A stretch of 64,000 bases of DNA from Jacaranda mimosifolia (lineage: Eukaryota; Streptophyta; Magnoliopsida; Lamiales; Bignoniaceae), in the NCBI GenBank assembly GCA_018894105.1, contig CM032126.1:9203001-9267000 (forward strand). Reading direction: 5' to 3'. Shown in pieces: positions 47,401 to 59,837 of the stretch (position 1 is its first letter; each line of letters starts with the position of its first letter). Position numbers and translations under genes: made by a program. The notes below the pieces were generated by a model. It ran no database searches. It was not told the DNA's origin and saw only the letters and a list, made by a program, of their open reading frames with translations.

Positions 47401-47640
47401 TACAGTAAAATTTGTCTCTTCCCAAAACATAAAAAAACAAACAATTCAGTCTCAAATTATTTTTCATATTTTCCCAAAATAAAAAAAAACACATTACATA
47501 TTCTCCAAATTTTCTCCCCAAAACTCATTCTTCCAAAAAATTTTCTAAAAAATGGCCAAAACGTAGAACAACAAGCCCCAAATTACCAATTACCGTATAA
47601 AAATTGGAAAAGAAAGGGAAAGGGCAAATGGGCAGTTCCC
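44441..47640. other. intergenic AT-rich block, nothing firmly recognised
   Basis: Very AT-rich. 45090-45290 repeats CTCACAA/ATCTCAC motifs shared with 33720-33940. 46060-46330 and 47400-47560 share C/A-rich CCCAAAA segments with CATA/ACAT runs (46309-46330, 47297-47310), possibly two ends of one decayed insertion. 45659-45678 is a TA run. No gene or clean element boundary. Confidence 0.4.
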
Positions 47641-47887
47641 ATCCAACGTCGTCGTTTTCTTTCACATTCCAAACTCTGAGAGAAAAGAAAAAGAAAAATA
47701 AAAACCGTGAACTCCCACCACTTCAGTCCCGACTCCTGCCTCTATCTCCCCAAGAAGCAATTCAATTCCTCTGTGCATCGATCGAGAACACAAAATTCTA
47801 CATGCTACACATACATAGACACATACGCAAACGCTTATATAGAAAGAGAAAGTAGAGAGAAACACATTAAGGGGAAGGGCATCAATC
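47641..47887 (+). promoter_or_regulatory. WAV2 proximal promoter / 5' leader (approximate)
   Basis: Composition changes here from AT-rich to mixed, with pyrimidine-rich leader-like sequence (CTCCTGCCTCTATCTCCCC near 47732). The coding ATG at 47888 has the context AATCATGG. No clear TATA box could be assigned. Confidence 0.35.
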
Positions 47888-50800
47888 ATGGTGTCGTATG
47901 TGAGCGCGTTGCTGTTCGGAGTTGGCGGAATTGTTGTGGCGGGGATGGCATTACTGGTTGTCTTTCAGGAAAAGCTCGTCTACGTGCCCGTGTTGCCCGG
48001 ACTGACTAAATCCTACCCGATCACGCCTGCCCGCCTCCGCCTCCTATACGATGATATCTGGCTCACATCCTCCGACGGCGTCCGCCTCCACGCCTGGTTC
48101 ATCAAACTCTTCCCCGATTGCAGAGGTTCCTTTCTTTCTTTTGTCGTTTTGGTATATTTTGATAGTTGCAGGTAAGTGTAATTGAAGTTAATATGGTTTA
48201 TTGGGATTTTTTTTTTTTTTTAATCAAGAATTGGGAATAATTTGTCAGTAGATTGTTTAGGTTTCTTTTGTTAGTTCGGTTAGAAAAACATTTTATTATA
48301 GTTAGTGAGGTAGGGGTGATCTAGTGGAGTTAGGTTGCTGCTCATTTATTTAGATACGAAATATTGGCTTGGAGCTGGAATTGGAATTAATTGAAACTAA
48401 TTTTGAGAAAGAACAAAATTTTAAGGCCCCAAATAATAAAAAAGTGCTTTAAATCGTAGCATAGGTTGATTGAGATGGTTCCAACTGGGTTCTCCTCTCT
48501 CTCTCTCTCTTCCTTTTTTTCCCCCCTTCTCCTTGGAGTCACGTTTCTTTGAAATATTGCTTTATGTTGAGTTGAGAAACTTGAGGATTTGAAAAACATG
48601 GTTGACTAGGTCCGCATGCTTTCGCTATTGTTCTTTTTGTGGCGGCGATTTTGTTTAGATTACTGGCATGTCAAACAGAGTAGAATTGAAAATTTCAAAA
48701 TTTTTAGTGTCATTATGTTCATCGTTTCATTTAGCTGAGATGAGCGGCTTAATTTGTTTGCTTTCCTATTTTGTGTAGGCTATTTCTTTCTGTAGTTATA
48801 TTGAATTTGTTGTGATTTTATGGTTAAGCGAATTGCAATTTGAGAGGAACTCCAGTTGAGTTTAGTCTTAGAATTTATTAGATTTAAATTTTTGACGTTA
48901 CCATTATTATGTGAGGAAAATTACACTAAACTATACTAGTAACTTAAAGAACTGATGAACCATCTGCCTGGTGGTGGTAATGTTGCTGATATAGCAGAAC
49001 ATCTTGAGCTGGGTGAAATTCTTGTATATTGTTGGGTGGATGGATACTTGATTTGGTAAAAAAGCTTCACACATTTGTCCCATAGTTTCACATGATTTCT
49101 TACATGTTTAAGGGAGTCATTTGATAATGAAAGTCTTAGTACTGTATATAAGTGTCTTTATTCCAATGACAAATTCAACTGAAAGCTAAAAGGTGAAAGG
49201 ACGAAAAGAGAAAATAAGATATTTCATGATGCAAAAAGAGTTGTAAGTGTTTTGAGAGTAAATACATCACAGGCAAAATTGCAGCTTCTGCTCGGCTGAG
49301 TGTCCTTAATCCATTCTTTTGTGACTCATTATTTTTCTTCTTCTTTTGATGTGCTTTGCATACAATAGTTATTACTATTTGAACACACTAACGCTAAGAC
49401 CTACTGTCATGAGTTTTGCAGGTCCAACTATTCTCTTTTTCCAGGAAAATGCAGGAAGTATCCTTTCCTTGTTCTATTGTTTGAAGGTTGAAATTAATTA
49501 TTAAATGATATACCATATGAAAAGATTGCTTTCAATGTTTTGTTTCCTAATTAAATGTGCATCGGACTGCATCTGTTTTAAGACCTTGACTAGTTAATTA
49601 TAGATATTGCTCATCGTCTTGAAATGATTCGTATTATGTTACAGAGACTGAAATGCAATGTTTTTATGCTTTCTTACAGAGGGTAAGCAATTTATTACAT
49701 CTGTTGATTGCCTCGACATTTTCTTTTCCTCTTTAAGTTACATCAAAATACATCCATTTTGAAGGCCTTCACTAGTTAAATACAGATGTAGGTCATCGTC
49801 TTAAAATGTTTTCTTCTACTTCTCCTCCTCCTGCTCACTTCCTGCTTTTCTATTGCTGTTCTGCATCTTTCCATGCTTCTCTTTGATGGTTGTTTGGGTG
49901 TATTTGTAGTTGTTATGACATATATGCTGCTTATGTAACTGAATTAGCTCATTATTCTGCTTTTGATACTCAGATATGGCGCTAGTGATGGATTTCCTTC
50001 GCAACATGGTATCACGAAGGATGCTCAGGTTTGCCTTCTGACTTTCATGTTTTGCTTGACATAACATTTCATTGTCATCCGGTCTATGCTCTCTGTCCTA
50101 AGAGAAGGATGGTTGGGAAGTTTGGGGCCTATGTACATAACTAGACTTGCCCTATTCTAATTCATTCCATGTTCCTGTTGAGTAGGCTGCACTTGATCAT
50201 CTGGTTCAGAGGACAGACATAGACCCTTCCAGAATTGTAGTCTTTGGAAGGTCGCTTGGGGGAGCTGTTGGGGCAGTGCTTACCAAAAATAATCCGGACA
50301 AGGTGATACCTCTAGGGCTGCATTACCTTCATAACATGTTTACCTGGAGAACCATTCTTCTCTCTCATCTTGCTTGCTTTCTTTTCTTTTCCCTCTTATG
50401 AATGGGGTTGGAAAATTTTGGCAGGCTCAGAACCATTCTTCTTGGCCTGAATGGCGATACTATTGAATTGCTGTTGCATTTTTACAACCTTCCTATTTAA
50501 ATTGTACTTCCAATTTAGATTTTATTAATTATTCACATGAAACTTGCCGGTTGAATTTCTTGAGAGTATGCACACTGCTTGACTGACCTTATATACGTTT
50601 TCAATTCTTTTACAATGAAAGAGACCCTACATTGACAGATTTATTGTTATCTATCATTATAATAGTAGCATATGATAACTATCTTTATTATAGTAGATGG
50701 AAGCACGCATGAATTTGGAAAAATGATAAACTTATTACTTATAATACATTTACCATGATGGAGAAGACAGTAGCACGACTTCTGCATGCAGAATTGATAA

Positions 50801-53800
50801 AATGGATTCAATTAACATCAACATAATCTGAATTGCTCAACGGGCAATATTGTTTGGTCTCTGGCTTTCTCCATTTGCCTTTTAGTTTGCATTTAGGTCT
50901 CCATTACCTTTCTTCTTCTAAAAATCCATCGTTTTGTTCTGTTCTGAATTCCTTATGTGTACAGCATTATTATCTGGTCATTTGTTTTCCTTCCTCGTCT
51001 TTTGCTTCAGTGTTATTTTGCCAACTAGTACTTCGGCAACTAAGTTATCATATTTTAAAGACTTGTGAAGAGATGTTATTGGAAAGGCACGATGTTGATG
51101 CACTGTATACTCTTTCTTATTGCACTTAAAAATGCAGGGAAACCTGGATGCCTATTGTTTCTGACCGTGAATTGCATCTGTGACCAGTAACTTTAGAAAA
51201 ATGGGTCTCTCTGGTTTAATCTTCTATAGGAAAGGCAGGGACGAAGTTGTGAATTTATTAAGAAATTATAGAAGCTAAAAAGAAGAACAATCACAGCGAA
51301 AAAAAAGGAAAGAAGAAAGTAGAATAGAAGCACTTTTCTTTGCAAGGGTTGAAGCAAACTGTTAGGATATATCATGTAGGATATACTTTAGGAGCTTGTT
51401 AGTAGATAACTATGACTTGATAGGATAATTATTAGAGATTTGATAGTAATCTTATCATACTAGGACTCTTGTATATATATATTTTTGTATTGTACTTTTT
51501 CTGATATAGAATGAAAACATAGAGGTTTTTCAAAATAACATGGTATCAGAGCCTACGGGAATAAAATCTGGAACCCAAATTTTGTGATTGAGCATTTTTC
51601 AGATCACCTCTTTAGACTGTACAAACGTCGACACTGCCCGTTCTAGGAGAAAGTCCAGACATTCATCGGCCGGAACCCAGAATCTGGCGGTCAGATTCCT
51701 AGCGAGTGGACTTCATGCGCTGATTAAACCTTTTGTGACACTTCCACGCGCCGGCACGTAAGAGCGCCTGATGCCTCTTTTCCGGTGCCGGTTTTCGTCG
51801 CCGGCGTCGCCTCAATGAGGGGTATCCATTCCCATAAACCACTTTCTGTTTTGGTTAGTCTTTTTGGTGAAGTTTTTTCAACCGTGGGTTTCGTATATTT
51901 TTTCGGACTGCTGTCGGGTTTGTTGGTTTTTAACTTTGGATTTGTGTGGTACAGTATTATTTTGTGTTGGGTGGAAGGCGATTTTACTTTAAAAGGGCGG
52001 TTATTATCTCTCTTTGACCAGTTTGGTGAATTTGCTGATTCCATAGCATTTTGAATTATTTGGCTTTAGTTTTCCTTTTTTCTTAAGATGACATAAAATA
52101 AAAGTATTATTGCTGATGTGATTCCGGTAGTAACAAAAATTATGGAACACAAACTTAATGGCTCAAACTACTTAGGTTGGAGTAAAACGGTTCGGGCCTA
52201 TTAACAGAGTACTGGTAAGGATGATCACCTCATTATAGATCCACTTACTGATGATACGAGGCAGATGTGGATGAGGGATGATGCTCGGTTGTTTCTACAA
52301 ATCCGAAATTCCATTAACAGTGATGTAATTACCTTGATTAATCACTGTGAGTTTGTTAAAGAATTGATGGATTATTTGGATTTTTTATATTCTGGAAAGG
52401 AAATATTTCTCTCATTTATGAGGTTTGTAAGGCTTTCTATTGAGTAGATAAGCAAGATAGATCTTTGACAACTTACTTTATGGAGTTTAAACGTGTTTAT
52501 GAAAAACTTAATATGTTGTAACCATTTAGTCCTGATGTGAAAGTTCAATAGGAGCGGTGAGAAGCTAAGAACAAATGGTTGTGATGAGTTTTCTCGCTAG
52601 TCTACTCCAGAATTTGATATTGCTAAGTCTCAGATCTTGTATGGATCTGAAATTTCTTCTCTGCATGATGTGTTTAGTAGAGTTTTTCGTATAGAAAAAC
52701 CCCTGTCTATTCAGATTACTAATAGTGCCTTTGTAAGTCGCAATGACATGGGACGACAAAGCAATAAGGGAGGAAATCGAGGAGGATATAATGATAATCG
52801 TATTAATGGAGGGGCAACTTCAAATCTGAATTTAGGAGGATATAATAGTAACCGAAACAATGGAGGGGCAACTCCGAATCTTAATTCAGGAGAAATCATT
52901 TGCTATTACTGTCATGAGCCTGGTCATACAAAACGTAGATGCCCCAAACTTCGGAATAAACTACAAGCTGCCAATATTGCAACAAGAAATTCCACCAATG
53001 CTCCATCCTGTGAGAAAACTATTATGGTATCTGCAGAAGAATATGCACAGTTCCAACAACATCAAGCATCTTTGAAAACCACCAATTCCTCAATCATTGC
53101 TCTTGTTGAGTTAGGTAACCCTACTACATGCCTTGTCTCTTCCTCATCTAAGTGGGTCATTGATTCTGGTTCTACGGAGCACATGATAGGTAACTTCAAC
53201 CTTTTGCATTCCTTCCATTCTCTTCTAGTGTTACTTTAGCTGATGGATCTACCTCATATGTTATGGGCTCTGGAATGGCCATCCCAACATCCCCAATCTC
53301 TTTATCCTCTGTTTTATGCTTACCTAAGTTTTCATTTAATTTAATGTCCGTCAGCAAACTTACTCGAGCCTTAAATTGTTGTGTCTCATTTTTCCTTGAT
53401 CATTGTTTATTTCAGGATATTACGACGAAGTAGATTATTGGTAAAAGGGCATGAGTCTTGGGGACTCTATATCCTTGAGAACCAAGTGCCACGGTCTCTC
53501 GTTTGTTCTAGCTCTTTGACCCCATTTGAAGCTCATCATCGATTAGGGCGCCCTTCCTTATCAACTTTAAAGAGGTTTTGTCCACAATTTCAGTCTTTAT
53601 CTGTTTTAGAATGTGAGTCGCGTTAGTTTGCCAAATATCATGGGTTACCTTTAGTGTCTCGTGTCAATAAGCGGGTTTCATCCCCTTTTTAGTTAGTTCA
53701 TTCTGATGTTTGGGGTCCATGCCCTGTTGTTTCTAAAACTGGATTCAAGTATTTTGTTACGTTTGTTGATGATTATTCTCGTGTTACCTGGATTTACTTT

Positions 53801-56800
53801 ATGAAAAGTCGTTTAGAATTATTCTCCATTTTCTGTGCATTCTGTACTGAAATTAAAACACAATTCAATCTTCATATGGTATTCTTCATCACTCTTCTTG
53901 TGTTGATATTCCATCCCACAATGGAATTGCTGAAAGGAAATATCGGCATCTCCTTGAGGTTGCCAGAGCACTTCTATTTCAAATGAAAGTTCCTAAACAA
54001 TTCTGGGCTGATGCTGTCTCTACAGCTTGTTTCTTAAGTAATCACATGCCCTCATCTGTTCTTAATGGTGATATTCCTTTCACTACTTTATTCCCAAATA
54101 AATCTTTCTTTCCCATTGAACCTCGTATTTTTGGTAGTACTTGTTTTGTACGAGATGTTGTCCATAGCTAACTAAGTTGGATCCAAAATCTCTTAAGTGT
54201 GTTTTCCTTGGGTATTCTCGTCTTCAGAAAGGGAATTGATGTTTCTCTTCAACACTTAATCGTTATTTTGTGTCAACTGATGTTACATTCTTTGAGTCCA
54301 CTCCATTTTTCCCAATCTCTTCTGTTGATGAGTGTTTAGAGGAGGAAGATAATATTTTGGTCTACATTGTCAAACCTATATCCCCTAATCCTATCAATGC
54401 TCGGCCCCCTATTATCCATGTCTATTCTAGACGGGCAGAGACGTCTGACTCATGCCCTCCACCAGTTCCTTCTTCGTCGGAAGATCCAGTAACCACCTCT
54501 GAGCATGGAGATGATCTTCCCATTGCTCCTCGCAAAGGTAAACGTACTTGTACTTATCCTATTACATCCTTTGTTTATTTTGATCACTTATCCTCTTCAT
54601 CTCAATGTTTTGCCACATCCCTCGAGTCTGTTTGTATTCCTAAAACTATTGGTGAGGCGTTATCCCACCTTGGCTGGAGAGCTGCTATGGAAGAGGAAAT
54701 GGTGGCATTAGATAGTAATGGTACTTGGGAATTGATGAATTTGCCAACACATAAGAAAAGTATTGCTTGTAAATGGGTGTTTGTAGTGAAGGTTAATCCA
54801 GATGGTTCTGTAGCTAGATTAAAAGGTCGTCTTGTAGCCAAAGGATATGCTCAAACTTATGGGGTTGATTATTCTTATACGTTCTCCCCAGTGGCTAAGC
54901 TTGCTTCTGTTCGTCTATTCATCTCTTTAGCAGCCATTCATCATTGGCCGTTATATCAACTAGATATTAAAAATGCATTCTTTATGGTGAGCTTCAAGAG
55001 GAGGTCTATATGGAGCAATCACCTAGCTTTGTTGCTCAAAGGGAGTCAGGAAAAGTGTGCAGACTTGGAAAGTCACTTTATGATTTGAAACAAAGTCCAC
55101 GGGGTTGGTTTGGGAGATTTAGTGAAGCAGTACTACAATTTGGCATGCAAAAGAGTAAGTGTGATCATACAGTATTCTATAGGCAATCTGAAGCTGGTCT
55201 AATCTTGCTAGTAGTATATGTTGATGATATTGTTATTACCAGAAGTGACTTTGCAGGAATTTCATTTTTAAAATCATTTCTCCAAACTCAATTCTAGACA
55301 AAAGAGTTGGGTTTACTAAAATATTTCTTGGGTATTGAAGTTACAAGAAGTAAGAAAGGCATCTTTCTATCTCAACGAAAGTATGTCCTTGATTTATTGG
55401 CATAAACAAGCAAGCTAGGTGCTAAACCTTGTAGTGCACCAATGACTCCTAATCTCCAACTTACAGCAGAAGATGGGGAATTGTTTGAGGATCTTGAAAG
55501 GTATAGGAGATTAGTTAGCAAGTTGAACTATCTTACTGTGACTCATCCTGATATTGCGTATTCAGTTAATGTTGGGAAGCTCTAGGACAAATCTTGTGCT
55601 ACTTGAAGGGGGCTCCTGGACATGGTCTCCTATATAGTGCTCATAGACATTTAAATATTGAATGCTTCGCATATGCTGATTTGGCCGGATCAAAAGCTGA
55701 CAGACGATCAACTACAAGATATTGTGTTTTTGTTGGGGGAAACCTAATTTCATGGAAAAGTAAGATGCAAAGTGTCGTCTCTCGCTCTAGTGCTGAATCA
55801 AAATACAGAGCTATGGCACAATCTTTGTGTGAGATAATGTGAATTCATCAATTAATGGATGAAGTTGGCCTTAAAACTTCATTACCTGCAAAATTGTGGT
55901 GTGATAATCAAGTTGTTTTTCATATCGCCTCCAATCAAGTATTTCATGAACGAACTAAATATATTGAAGTTGATTATCACTTTATTCGTGAAAAGATTCA
56001 ACAAGGGATCATATCTACTGGACATGTGAAAACTAGAGGCCAATTAGGAGATATCTTCACGAAGGCATTGCATGGGGCCCGAATTGACTATATTTGTAAC
56101 AAGTTGGGCATGATTAACATCTATGCTCCAACTTGAGGGGGATTGTTAGGATATATCATGTAGGATATACTTTAGGAGCTTGTTAGCAGATAACTATGAC
56201 TTTGATAGGATAATTATTAGAGATTTGATAGTAATCTATCTTACTAGGACTCTTGTGTGTAAATATATATATATATATATATATATTTGTATTGTACTTT
56301 TTCTGATATAGAATGAAAACATAGAGGTTTTTCAGAATAACACAAATCAACAAAAACCATTATCAATTACTAGTAATGGTCAACTTTTATCATAGAACTC
56401 AGAGATTTCTCTTAATTGGAAAAGGACTGAGGGACTCTACCTGACTAATTATTTTGTTCCATCCCTTATTATAAATACTAAGGATTCCAAATATAACTCA
56501 AATAACTATCTGAAAACTTAAAAATACACCGATGCCTTCAGCCTACAGAGTTCTAAATTTATTCGAAAAGACTATTAATACTCTTTGGGGCAGTAAATTA
56601 TTCCCAGCGGGCCCTTCTTTGGAGCCGAAAGAAATGCAGAAAATTCCTTGAGTCTTTTTTTTCCAACATTCTGCTAGTTCTTTATCATTTGTCTGTCATT
56701 TTTCAGCTCTTTGCTCTGTGTATTTAGTTTTTCACTCATACCTTCCTTAGTTGTCTCCCACAAAATCTAACTCTGAATAGCATTTTTTCAGCTGATCTTA

Positions 56801-58831
56801 TTTATTCCTGTCTTGCTGCTCACTGTATACCCTTGCTAACCTGTTCCTATCTTATTTACTCACAGTAGTCTTGCTTTCTCTGTTATTGCAGGTGGCTGCA
56901 TTAATATTGGAAAACACTTTCACATCCATCCTGGACATGGCTGGGGTTCTATTACCATTTCTAAAGTGGTTTATTGGAAAAAGTAGCTCAAAGGCTCCCA
57001 AACTTTTGAACTTTCTAGTTCGTTCTCCATGGAGCACCATTGATGTTATTGGTGAGGTGAGGCTACTTCTTGGTGGGATTTTTTTTTACTGTACACTTAT
57101 GTTTCTGGTGCTTTTTGACAAAATTTTGGTGTCAATCAGCTCAGCATAGCATAAAGCTCATGGGCTCAGCTTGTTGGTGTTCAAATTGAGCTCAATACAA
57201 GTTCTAATGCTCCCAAATTTTAACTAAAGTTTATGGCTTGGATTTGAAAAATTCATGCTAAGCATGAACAAAGGATAAGTTTAGTGCCATATAAAACTAT
57301 TAGTATGATAAAATACATAAAATTATTACATAAGATTACTTTCAAGATATCATTAATATCTGTTCCTTCTTTCACATGTTGAAAAATGTGTTCTATTTTT
57401 GAGTCCTTGGTGGGTGTATGCTTGTATAGATTGGAGTAATAAGAATTATAGATTTCTATACATCCAACGTAACATCTGTGCGTATGAATACATGGATTTT
57501 AAAATATGATAGATTTATGTTTCATACTGGTCGAACAGGCAGGTGGTTGAACCAATTGAACCAGTGACAGTAAGGTTGCCTGTTCTATGTCTGTTCCAGT
57601 TTTCAAGACATTATAATGCAATTGAATGATTGAATCACTCTTGTCAATAAATCCTTTTCAATGTCACGTGGCACAACTTGTTTATGGTGCATATATCGTT
57701 GCTATAGCAAACTAGTTGAAAGTGGTCTATCTGCCTTTCTCCAATGTTCTTATTTATGCAGACAGGTTTGGTGCGCTAATCGGTAGGCTATTTTCAGCTT
57801 TCCAGTTGGGTGAATTACTTTATATCTAATGTTCTATACTGCAGATCAAACAACCAATCCTTTTTCTCTCTGGACTACAAGATGAAATGGTTCCCCCAGC
57901 GCACATGGAGATCTTGTATGCTAAAGCAGCTGCACACAACGGGCAGTGCTTATTTGCAGAATTCCCTACAGGCATGCATATGGATACATGGTTGGCTGGT
58001 GGTGATCGCTATTGGAGAACAATTCAGGAGTTCTTGGAAAAAACTGTCCCAGATATGAAGGATAATGACTCTTCTAGACTGGGTAAGTTCTGGATTCATA
58101 TGCTCCAAACTCCTGTATTCCTGTGTGTTGCAATATACCCTGTCAATCCAAAAATAGATTGTTGACTTCACCTTACTACATTAGATTTTCCTGCAAAGGT
58201 GCTTTTCCGTAGAAGAAGAATGATAAATCGTCTGGCAACTTAATTGGTATTGGGGAATAACAAGCCTTTGTGTTGTTCTAGCTAGAGTATGTCATGTTAA
58301 TCATGCTGATTTTTTGTGAATTAAATTGATTAAGACTGACATCTTCTATGCTGAAATATCTTCTCACTCTGTTATTTTGACTCTGGCTAATTGATACTTA
58401 CTGTTAGTTTTTACTTTTTATTTCTTTGTTTTAGGGATAACAATAGGTGCTCTTTAATGCTGTTTCCATTTCCTTAGTCTTCTTGCTAATAATTACCTAT
58501 ATTTCATGTATTGAATTGATCTGCCTACCAAAAGAATTATTCAACTGCAACTTTCTAGATCCCAATTCTTTTCAAGTTTCCTTTTGAAACTTTAGATGCT
58601 AGACATCTAGCTTTTCTGCTTGAGTCAATCATAAACAACCCTTTCTGCATCCTTCCCTTGTCTTTACATGTATATTTATCATTTTGTCTTTCTGGTTTTT
58701 CGCTTTGGAAGTAAAAGGCTGTAGATTGGGCTGGACCAATGGAAGTTTAGTTTCTTCATACCAACAGTTACCTCACCTTTTTTGGCTATATCATTTTTGC
58801 ACTTCTCTCAGATTTCGAGGAGGGTAGGTGA
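47888..58831 (+). CDS. WAV2: WAV2 / BEM46-family alpha/beta hydrolase, eight exons, 315 aa
   Basis: Exons are 47888-48125, 49422-49457, 49604-49682, 49974-50028, 50186-50302, 56892-57056, 57845-58082 and 58812-58831; all GT..AG, total 948 bases. Arabidopsis WAV2 restrains root bending; the BEM46 family is membrane-anchored and hydrolase-like, with substrate unknown. A hydrophobic N-terminal segment (about residues 5-27) precedes [20 protein letters not shown] and a lipase-like fold with [15 protein letters not shown]. The nucleophile elbow GRSLGG gives Ser159, GLQDEMVPP gives Asp243 and GMHMDTW gives His275, so the catalytic triad is intact. Length fits the family (about 308-320). The last exon is only 20 bases (DFEEGR, stop) and is the least certain part; reading through its donor would instead add about 26 residues. 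Intron 5 (6589 bp) holds a whole copia element but splice sites are intact. Confidence 0.96.
51360..51540 (+). repeat. copia 5' LTR
   Basis: 181 bp, TGTTAGGATATATC...AATAACA. It differs from the right LTR by a handful of substitutions or single-base indels plus the length of a TA microsatellite near its middle. Confidence 0.95.
52088..52960 (+). pseudogene. copia gag with intact zinc knuckle
   Basis: The capsid-type segment starts near 52095 ([31 protein letters not shown]) and continues through [20 protein letters not shown] to a stop at 52445. The last part reads in another frame to the knuckle [17 protein letters not shown] at about 52902-52952, with C-X2-C-X4-H-X4-C complete. At least four stops make Gag unusable as a whole. 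Gly/Asn-rich repeats precede the knuckle. Confidence 0.85.
52961..56136 (+). pseudogene. copia pol (protease, integrase, RT, RNase H), broken
   Basis: Protease is at about 53150 ([14 protein letters not shown], catalytic DSG present). The pre-integrase segment is at 53450-53620 ([10 protein letters not shown]). Integrase is at 53690-54170 ([44 protein letters not shown] across a frame break, [14 protein letters not shown]). RT is at 54650-55300 ([46 protein letters not shown], frameshift, then [13 protein letters not shown] with the YVDD active site). RNase H is at 55650-56120 ([31 protein letters not shown], stop, then [14 protein letters not shown]). Multiple stops and frameshifts mean it is dead. 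Confidence 0.93.
56144..56342 (+). repeat. copia 3' LTR
   Basis: 199 bp, same ends as the left LTR. The TA run (about 56260-56286) is expanded relative to the left copy and accounts for nearly all the length difference. Confidence 0.95.
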
Positions 58832-59837
58832 TCTGCTGGGCTGGAGTTTTAAGGTGTAATGTTTCGGCATCCTTGGACTCAACAGGTGTGCCCTTATTTA
58901 AAATTTTGCAGTGACAGAAAAGATTTTGTGATTGTCCATCTCTGCTATGTCTTTCACAGCTTCTCTTCTGGGCACACATTCTGGTGCACAATTTCAGAAG
59001 AAGGAACGGGTTGATGCTTTTTGATATATATATATATATATATATATCGTATGATGCAGACATATAGCACCATATCACAACAGACTGATTGCATTGTATG
59101 AATAACGAATTGAAAGAATCTCATGCTCATAATGGGAATTGGAATCAGTGACTTCTATAACTCTAGTTTGTTTATTCTCCACCTATGATAGTTCTTGTTC
59201 CAAATGTGAACATGAGTCTACCATTGTCTAATATTATGGTTTTTAGTTATGCTATTCAGTTATATTATCCCTTGGGTTTGAGGAGGTCTGAGCAGTTATG
59301 AACCAAGAAAGTGTGCTCGATCTCACGAAGCAGAGATTATGTATACTTTTTTTGGTTCATAAGTATTCAATTGAGTAATATTTCCGTTCTTATTGTTCTT
59401 TTCTGTTTCACCAAGGTTAAAGGTGTTTTCCTTAAACAAGTCATAAAAGGAAGTTTGTAATTGTAATACAGGGACAAAATCCAAACAAATGAACAACGCA
59501 TTTTTTTTTTTCCTGTCAATAAATAAAAGACTAATTGATCCAATTTAATTTCATATAAATACCTATTTTTATTTACTAGACTACTATGATATACATTGAA
59601 CTTATGCATTGCATTAAGTGTCCAAAAGACAAAAATAGAAGAAACATGTTTGAAAATTAAAAACAAAAAAATTAGAAACTAAAATCTTAACATTGGAGAT
59701 CCAGAGTGGCGGCAGGGGAAGAAGGATTTTATTTTTCTTTTGGTCTAACCAGCTGAGTTACCTGGACTCTCAGTCCCTTTCTCTAAGCCCTGTGTTGGTG
59801 GTGTTGGTGGGGGAAGAGGGCATTTCTATTGTGAATG
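58832..59837. other. WAV2 3' UTR and downstream spacer
   Basis: The first 250 bp or so are probably the 3' UTR. A TA run sits at 59025-59047. 59690-59837 is GC-richer and could be an extension of the organellar insertion that follows (its minus strand contains GTAACTCAGCTGGTTAGA, tRNA-like), but I could not confirm this. Confidence 0.4.

Larger units (their letters stand above)
51360..56342 (+). mobile_element. complete Ty1/copia retrotransposon (short LTRs) in WAV2 intron 5
   Basis: A 4983-bp element in the sense orientation of the gene. LTRs are 51360-51540 and 56144-56342. The primer-binding site TGGTATCAGAGCC (51541-51553) is complementary to initiator Met-tRNA, and the polypurine tract GAGGGGGAT (56135-56143) ends at the right LTR. 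The flanking 5-mers CAAAC (51355-51359) and CAAAT (56343-56347) are a one-mismatch target duplication. Short LTRs and about 5 kb length resemble the Ale/Retrofit lineage (inference). All copia domains are present in order but interrupted by stops and frameshifts. Confidence 0.95.

Noticed and set aside
59740..59780. GTAACTCAGCTGGTTAGA on the minus strand as a tRNA gene
   Set aside because: Only the D-arm-like part is present; no T-arm or acceptor partner follows at the right distance.
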